The notes beneath the pieces were generated by a model, which searched no databases, had not been told where the DNA came from, and saw nothing but the letters and a program-made list of their open reading frames with translations. A program made the position numbers and the translations under genes. From assembly GCA_964367715.1 (NCBI GenBank), contig CAYIYO010000030.1:1-23276 (forward strand): DNA of 23,276 nt, written 5' to 3'. The DNA is from CAYIYO01 sp964367715. Its GTDB lineage: Bacteria; Chlamydiota; Chlamydiia; Chlamydiales; Criblamydiaceae. Positions 22,312-23,276 of the stretch are shown here, one piece after another (position 1 is the first letter of the stretch; the number at the start of each line of letters is the position of its first letter).

Positions 22312-23163
22312 ATGATAAACTACTATCTTATCACAAAACCGGGCATCATTCTCGGAAATCTCCTGACTGTTGCAGCAGGATTTCTTTTAGGCTCTCACGG
22401 AAATATAGATATTCTTCTTTTTTTAGAAACGTTGATGGGAATCGCTTTTATCATCGCCTCTGCCTGCGTTTTTAATAACTACATCGACCGCAATATCGAC
22501 AACAAAATGGAGCGCACAAAAAAGCGCGCTCTCGTCCAAGGTCTTATCAACCACCGCAACGCACTGATCTTTGCAACCCTCCTCGCATTTTTAGGAACGG
22601 CCATACTCTACATTTTTACCAACACACTAACGGTCGCTGTTGCTGCGATCGGATTTTTTGTGTACGTCGTTCTTTATAGTTTTTGGAAAAGTCGAACGGT
22701 TTACGGCACGGCCATTGGCAGCGTTGCTGGCGCGGTTCCGCCGGTGGTTGGATATTGTGCTGCCAGCAACACGTTTGACGCAGCAGCGGCCATTCTATTC
22801 GCTATTTTAGTGCTTTGGCAAATGCCACACTTCTTTGCGATCGCCCTTCTTCATTTTGATGACTATAAAAAAGCGGGTATTCCCGTTCTTCCTGTTTCGC
22901 GCGGAATCCTACGAACAAAAATTCATATGCTCCTTTACATCCTCGCTTTCATCCCTGTGACATTGATGCTCACTCTGTTCAATTACACGGGGACATTTTT
23001 CTTTGTGATGATGAGTTGTCTGGGGTGCGCATGGCTAGCTCTAAGCATTAAAGGCTTCTCTGCCCAAGATAACGTGCGCTGGGGTCGACAAATGTTTGCT
23101 CTTTCGCTAGTGATCATTACAGCTATCTGCCTGACCATTCCCTTCGATCGCGTCAACGCGTAA
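22312..23163 (+). CDS. cyoE: Protohaem IX farnesyltransferase (haem O synthase, CyoE)
   Basis: CyoE, a polytopic UbiA-superfamily prenyltransferase, attaches a farnesyl group to haem b to make haem O for the bo3 oxidase. The 283-residue protein has the prenyl-diphosphate-binding motif NNYIDRNIDNKMERTKKR (from about residue 55) and YGTAIGSVAGAVPPVVGY near 128-146. HFDDYKKAGIPVLP near the second Asp-rich loop also fits. About nine membrane helices are expected. AAGGA lies about 8 bases before the start, and the gene closes the cyo operon. It should also mean that haem O, not only haem b, is made by this organism. Confidence 0.96.
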   Translation: MINYYLITKPGIILGNLLTVAAGFLLGSHGNIDILLFLETLMGIAFIIASACVFNNYIDRNIDNKMERTKKRALVQGLINHRNALIFATLLAFLGTAILYIFTNTLTVAVAAIGFFVYVVLYSFWKSRTVYGTAIGSVAGAVPPVVGYCAASNTFDAAAAILFAILVLWQMPHFFAIALLHFDDYKKAGIPVLPVSRGILRTKIHMLLYILAFIPVTLMLTLFNYTGTFFFVMMSCLGCAWLALSIKGFSAQDNVRWGRQMFALSLVIITAICLTIPFDRVNA

Positions 23164-23193
23164 CCATCTTTTTGCTCACCATTTTCATTTTTG

Positions 23194-23230
23194 GCGGAAA
23201 TAATTTTCGTTTCCGCTCGTCGATTTTTTT
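23194..23230 (+). terminator. Terminator of the cyo operon
   Basis: GCGGAAA (23194-23200) pairs perfectly with TTTCCGC (23210-23216) across a 9-base loop. A run of seven Ts (23224-23230) follows after 7 bases, slightly further than ideal. It lies 30 bases after cyoE. Confidence 0.55.
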
Positions 23231-23276
23231 GTGAACACAAGTTTCAACAAAAATGACTTATGCGACTTTACACACC

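Overview
The window looks like a chromosomal segment of an environmental (Parachlamydia/Simkania-type) chlamydia. The main clue is the pair mnmG (gidA) and dnaB, together on one strand as in Chlamydia. Between them sits a 29-residue basic AURKAIP1/COX24-type micro-ORF. The assignment is inferred from gene order and protein character, not from a database search. Coding density is high and most genes on the right are in tightly packed operons.

Layout. (1) 1-994: an inverted repeat, an AT-rich unknown membrane protein on the minus strand with a very clear sigma70-type promoter, and a non-coding stretch. (2) 995-4566, minus strand: mnmG, the micro-ORF and dnaB. (3) 4737-6043, plus strand: a YggT-family protein overlapping a tRNA-dihydrouridine synthase, closed by an intrinsic terminator. 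(4) 6091-6220: a large foldback repeat built from CGCAGAG units. (5) 6300-17409, plus strand: a long respiratory operon. It encodes an iron-sulfur NAD(P)H-type flavoprotein, a CcoS-like assembly protein, a Rieske protein, a b6f-style fused cytochrome b, a 1341-residue seven-haem cytochrome c, a CcoN-type oxidase subunit, an enlarged CcoO, a CcoQ-like peptide, and a CcoP stripped down to its membrane-anchor domain. (6) 17476-18120, minus strand: a left-handed beta-helix (GlmU/LpxA-like) protein. (7) 18121-18464: a repeat-dense, AT-rich intergenic region with DnaA-box-like words. (8) 18465-23163, plus strand: cyoABCDE, a bo3-type quinol oxidase with its haem O synthase, followed by a terminator.

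How the parts could work together: the flavoprotein has FAD and NAD(P) folds plus two [4Fe-4S] clusters and could feed electrons towards quinone and the bc complex. The Rieske protein and cytochrome b would oxidise quinol. The seven-haem cytochrome would carry electrons straight to the cbb3-type oxidase. Stop/start overlaps join the multihaem gene to ccoN and ccoN to ccoO, so bc complex and oxidase are probably made together, perhaps as one supercomplex. The CcoP homologue has no haem motif, so its electron-entry haems appear to have moved into the giant cytochrome. The separate cyo operon would give a second, quinol-fed branch. I regard the fused bc-cbb3 module as the most notable system here. 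Its electron path is inferred from motifs and gene order only.
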